In this document: in pieces, positions 34,075 to 36,691 of the stretch
Numbering within the stretch: the first letter of the stretch is position 1
How the letters are laid out: every line of letters starts with the position of its first letter
Origin: Arenimonas sp.
GTDB lineage: Bacteria; Pseudomonadota; Alphaproteobacteria; Rhizobiales; Rhizobiaceae
Length of the DNA: 36,691 nucleotides
Reading direction: 5' to 3'
NCBI GenBank assembly: GCA_019459145.1
Contig: JAIBEK010000019.1
Location: forward strand, 1 to 36,691
Made by a program: the position numbers and the translations under genes
The notes under the pieces: model-generated
Database searches by the model: none
Told to the model about the DNA's origin: nothing
Seen by the model: the letters and a program-made list of their open reading frames with translations, nothing else

Positions 34075-34830
34075 ATGAGTGCATCATGCGCGGGTTGCCG
34101 CGACGGCCAGGCCTTTCAAAGCCCCTTCTCCATGGCGTTCCAACCGATCGTCGATGTCGAGCGGCGACAGGTCTTTGCCCATGAAGCGCTGGTGCGCGGC
34201 ATCAAGGGCGAAGGTGCCGGCTCCGTGCTGTCGAGCGTCGACGAGGGCAATCGCTACGCCTTCGACCAGCAATGTCGCGTCAAGGCGATCGAGCTTGCCG
34301 CCCGTCTCGACCTGACCGCCAGCAATGCCCGGCTGTCGATCAACTTCATGCCCAATGCCGTCTACGAACCGCGCGCCTGCATTCGCGCCACGCTTGCCGC
34401 GTGCAAGACCTTCAACCTGCCGGCCGAGCGCATCATCTTCGAATTCACCGAAGGCGAGGCGCTGGACGTGGCGCATCTGAAGAACATTCTCACCACCTAT
34501 CGGCAAATCGGCTTCCTCACCGCCATCGACGATTTCGGCGCCGGCCATTCCGGGCTCAACCTGCTGGCCAAGATGCAGCCGGACATCGTCAAGATCGACA
34601 TGGACCTCATCCGCGGCATCGACGCGGACCGGGCAAAGCAGGTGATCCTCAAGCATCTGGTCGCCATGCTGAAGGAACTGTCGATCACCGTCATCTGCGA
34701 AGGCATCGAGACCGTCGAGGAGTTGAAGGCGATCCGCGACACCGGCGTGACGCTGATCCAGGGTTTCGGGCTGGCCCGGCCGAGCTTCGAGCGCCTGACG
34801 CCGCTTGGCGAGATCTCGCTCGCCGCCTGA
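34075..34830 (+). CDS. EAL-domain cyclic-di-GMP phosphodiesterase (stand-alone)
   Basis: 251 residues, a single EAL domain. Catalytic set complete: EALVRG, LSINFMPNAVY (Asn), IIFEFTEGEA (Glu), AIDDFGAGHSGLN (Asp-Asp), IVKIDMDLIRGID (Lys), VICEGIET (Glu) and LIQGFGLARP (Gln). It should hydrolyse c-di-GMP to pGpG, lowering biofilm and raising motility signals. The N-terminus carries CAGC (Cys5 and Cys8), a possible redox or metal pair not part of the EAL fold. ATG 34075 has AGGAG eight bases upstream. No sensor domain or GGDEF partner in the window. Confidence 0.94.
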   Translation: MSASCAGCRDGQAFQSPFSMAFQPIVDVERRQVFAHEALVRGIKGEGAGSVLSSVDEGNRYAFDQQCRVKAIELAARLDLTASNARLSINFMPNAVYEPRACIRATLAACKTFNLPAERIIFEFTEGEALDVAHLKNILTTYRQIGFLTAIDDFGAGHSGLNLLAKMQPDIVKIDMDLIRGIDADRAKQVILKHLVAMLKELSITVICEGIETVEELKAIRDTGVTLIQGFGLARPSFERLTPLGEISLAA

Positions 34831-34955
34831 GGCTGGCGGATCGGGCGCATCAATTGCGGTGCCCCGCACCGATTTGTCGCAGCGACCGAGCGCAGTTGTG
34901 CTTGCCCCTATACGATCAAACCGGCAAAAGATGACGGGCAACCGAGGCTGACGAC

Positions 34956-35345
34956 GTGACTCAAGAGACGATCACCCTATACGAAGCGATTGGCGGAGAC
35001 GCTACCGTGCGGGCGCTTACCCGCCGCTTCTACGAACTGATGGACACGCTGCCGCAGGTCAAGCGCTGCCGCGCCATCCATCCGCCCGACCTCGCCGAGA
35101 GCGAGGAAAAGCTCTACGACTACCTGACCGGCTATCTCGGCGGTCCGCCGATCTACATGCAGAAGCGCGGCCATCCGATGCTGCGGCGCAGGCATATGAT
35201 GGCTGAGATCGGCCCGCAAGAGCGCGACGAATGGTTACTGTGCTTCCGCCAGGCGCTCGACGAGACCGTCGAGCACGAAAAGCTGCGCGAGATCATCTGG
35301 GCGCCGATCGAGAAGCTCGGCCATCACATGCAGAACAAGGAATGA
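34956..35345 (+). CDS. Group II truncated haemoglobin
   Basis: 129 residues with the 2-over-2 globin pattern: LYEAIGGDATVRALTRRFYE, PPDLAESEEKLYDYLTGYLG, PPIYMQKRGHPMLRRRHM with the proximal His, and DEWLLCFRQALDE with Trp at G8, the mark of group II. Binds haem and O2 or NO; group II proteins are implicated in oxygen/NO handling. Starts at GTG 34956 (GAGG upstream). The stop overlaps the ATG of the DUF423 gene (ATGA), so the two are coupled. Confidence 0.93.
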   Translation: MTQETITLYEAIGGDATVRALTRRFYELMDTLPQVKRCRAIHPPDLAESEEKLYDYLTGYLGGPPIYMQKRGHPMLRRRHMMAEIGPQERDEWLLCFRQALDETVEHEKLREIIWAPIEKLGHHMQNKE

Positions 35346-35722
35346 CGGCGATGACGGGATTTTGCGACCGGATCCGCCCGCTCGTTCTGCTTCTGGCCGG
35401 CCTGCTCGGCGCCACCGGCGTGGCGCTCGCCGCCGCCGCCACCCATATGGGCGGCGCCCTGCTCGGTCCCGCCTCGGCCATGTGCCTCGCCCATGCTCCG
35501 GCCATGCTGGCGCTTTTCGCCGGCCACAGGCTGATCCGCACCGCGACAGGCGCGGGCTTGCTGATGGGGATCGGCACCCTGCTGTTTGCCGGCGATCTCG
35601 CCTTGAAGCAGTTCTACGGCGCCGGCCTCTTTTCCATGGCGGCGCCGACGGGCGGGATCCTGATGATGGCGGGCTGGCTGATCGCCGCTATCGGCGCCTT
35701 CCTGCCCGTGTCGAGGACCTGA
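35342..35722 (+). CDS. DUF423 membrane protein
   Basis: 126 residues with four hydrophobic helices (LLLAGLLGATGVALAAAATHM; CLAHAPAMLALFAGHRLI; TGAGLLMGIGTLLFAGDLAL; GGILMMAGWLIAAIGAFLPV). The pattern of an early AxxxH helix and a GxxLF-x-GDL segment matches the DUF423/YgdD family of small inner-membrane proteins of unknown function. Start ATG 35342 overlaps the haemoglobin stop. Ends 28 bp before a convergent gene. Confidence 0.85.
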   Translation: MTAMTGFCDRIRPLVLLLAGLLGATGVALAAAATHMGGALLGPASAMCLAHAPAMLALFAGHRLIRTATGAGLLMGIGTLLFAGDLALKQFYGAGLFSMAAPTGGILMMAGWLIAAIGAFLPVSRT

Positions 35723-35750
35723 CCGCCCGGCCCCGCGCCAATGACCGGCG

Positions 35751-36017
35751 TCAGCCCTTCTTGCGCAAGGCGTTCGTCTGCCATGTCGGCGCGGGAAAGC
35801 TGATGATCGTCGCCTCGCCATAGGGCAAGCGGGCCGACATCGGCTTGGCGGGACGCTGGTGCAAGCCCGGCAGTGGCACGATCTCGGCGCTGTCGCGACG
35901 AACCGTCTCGGCATCGGCGAAGCGCTCGTACATCGCCATGGCCAGGCCATCGCCGCTCTGGGCGGCCATCTTGTGCAGGCCGATCAGCAGGCTCCGGTCA
36001 TAATCATCATCGCTCAT
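35751..36017 (-). CDS. Unrecognised 88-residue protein coupled to DUF2325 gene
   Basis: 88 residues with no signal, no membrane segment and no Cys. The sequence starts MSDDDYDRSLLIGLHKMAAQ and has AEIVPLPGLHQRP, ARLPYGEATIISFPAPTWQT and a basic tail (NALRKKG). The ATG overlaps the upstream DUF2325 stop (ATGA), so it is a genuine coupled second gene of that pair. Not recognised; the N-terminal third is helical and acidic, the rest proline-rich. Confidence 0.75.
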   Translation of the reverse strand: MSDDDYDRSLLIGLHKMAAQSGDGLAMAMYERFADAETVRRDSAEIVPLPGLHQRPAKPMSARLPYGEATIISFPAPTWQTNALRKKG

Positions 36018-36421
36018 GGGTTGTCCTTCCTATCGCTCAGAGTCTGCAAGGCCCGTTCGAGGCTGGACTTCGAACCGTTGCGCAACGGAATGAACGTCTT
36101 GCCGAACTTCTTGCAGCCGCTCTTCACCCTCAGACACGCATCGTGGCTGATACAGTCGATCGGGCAGAAGACACAGTCGACGGAGGGCAGCACCGTGTCG
36201 ATGCGCGACACCGCTTCGCGCAAGCCCCCGTCATGGTGGATGAGTTCGGCGCCGTGATTGGTGGCGATCTGGCGCAGATGCGCCACCTGGCAGTCGCGCC
36301 CGCCGACATAGAGGAAACTGCGGACATTAAGGGCCGTTTTCGCAGCAGGCGTGGCCGGTGAAGCCTGGTCGCCCTTCGCCAACAGCTTCTGTGCCGCCTG
36401 CTTCTTGTTCTTCCTGGCCAT
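36014..36421 (-). CDS. DUF2325 protein, Cys-rich
   Basis: 135 residues: basic Lys-rich N-terminus (MARKNKKQAAQKLLAKG), then the DUF2325 core: FLYVGGRDCQVAHLRQIA, ELIHHDGGLREAV, VDCVFCPIDCISHDACLRVK and FIPLRNGSKSSLERAL. Five Cys cluster in about 25 residues near 85-110, more than needed for structure, suggesting metal or redox chemistry. DUF2325 function is unknown. It starts the leftward operon with the 88-residue gene. The upstream AT-rich region contains TGA-N9-TCA at about 36521-36535, the core of the rhizobial RirA iron box, as a possible control site. Confidence 0.85.
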   Translation of the reverse strand: MARKNKKQAAQKLLAKGDQASPATPAAKTALNVRSFLYVGGRDCQVAHLRQIATNHGAELIHHDGGLREAVSRIDTVLPSVDCVFCPIDCISHDACLRVKSGCKKFGKTFIPLRNGSKSSLERALQTLSDRKDNP

Positions 36422-36691
36422 GCCCGTTCCTCAACTCTCGGCGCCGTTCAAATGCGGCTATCCCCGTTCTGTGAGTCCGGACCATAATAAACATGATTTT
36501 TGGAGTAAAGATTAAAACATGATAATTCGCATCATATTTTGATCCAGAACAAACTCGGGCCGGGGCGGAACGCCCCGCCGAGGAATAAGCGAGATGGGGG
36601 GTATGCGGTGAGTTAGGGAGACCGACATAGTTTTGCGCCAAGGAGGGGTGGGCGGCCGCCGAGCCCGAAAGGTAATAGAGCTCGGCCCTAC
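36422..36691. other. 270-bp right-edge intergenic region
   Basis: No gene identified. Notable for an AT-rich stretch (about 36480-36545) upstream of the DUF2325 gene, with ATGAT-N7-ATCAT near 36520-36536, and for a 7-bp-arm inverted repeat GCCGAGC (36658-36664) / GCTCGGC (36680-36686) close to the window end, which may belong to a gene or RNA lying outside. Confidence 0.35.

Noticed and set aside
34857..34871. A small hairpin (CGGTGC-CCC-GCACCG) after the EAL gene as a terminator.
   Set aside because: It has a six-bp stem and no T-run, too weak to list as a terminator.

Overview
The window looks like chromosome (or a large replicon) of a high-GC alphaproteobacterium, most likely Rhizobiaceae. 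The best evidence is the left edge: a eukaryote-type glutamine synthetase II gene (glnII) divergent from a 60-codon gene matching gstI, with a sigma-54 promoter and NtrC-like dyads between them. This arrangement is characteristic of Rhizobium and its relatives. ATGA/TGATG gene overlaps and frequent GTG/TTG starts are also typical of this group.

Layout. (1) 1-5617 is nitrogen scavenging: glnII/gstI, then a leftward ureide-catabolism set (puuE allantoinase, uraD, alc allantoicase) with a DUF1045 2H-phosphoesterase-like gene upstream. A HigBA-type toxin-antitoxin module sits inside this set and its toxin gene is frameshifted. (2) 5722-7645 holds a DAO-family flavoprotein and mnmD, divergent with overlapping start codons; together they resemble a split MnmC. 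(3) 7619-11737 is one very large cytosolic hybrid histidine kinase (six PAS-like units, two receiver domains). (4) 12016-16342 is a divergent signalling/redox cluster: PepSY protein plus cytochrome b561-like protein to the left; PepSY protein, OmpR-type regulator, sensor kinase and a Tat-type metallophosphoesterase to the right. (5) 16667-19017 has an RhlE-type DEAD-box helicase convergent with an EamA transporter, with a bidirectional terminator hairpin between them. (6) 19392-23187 is the ATP-grasp / alpha-E / transglutaminase-like trio followed by a degenerate J-domain protein, with a marR-type gene convergent.

(7) 24044-33960 is the most accessory-looking part: tRNA-Arg(CCG), a GFA-family protein, a wrecked sulfotransferase-like gene, cysD-cysNC-cysQ (PAPS synthesis and PAP recycling), a large FAD/NAD(P)-binding protein, a full-length serine recombinase, an unrecognised 231-residue protein behind an AT-richer leader, and a secreted trypsin-like protease. 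In the sulfotransferase-like gene, about 100 bp of good coding sequence lies on the wrong strand between imperfect 12-bp inverted repeats. Flipping it restores an in-frame junction at one end, so it reads as a micro-inversion. (8) 34075-36421 has an EAL phosphodiesterase, a group II truncated haemoglobin overlapping a DUF423 membrane protein, and a leftward DUF2325 / 88-residue pair.

The most interesting candidates are the micro-inverted sulfotransferase beside an intact PAPS cassette and a recombinase, the split divergent MnmC pair, the frameshifted toxin inside the ureide operon, the two-sided PepSY two-component locus, and the glnII/gstI control region. No wholly new multigene system could be demonstrated from sequence alone. 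The least explained gene is the protein at 32170-32865.
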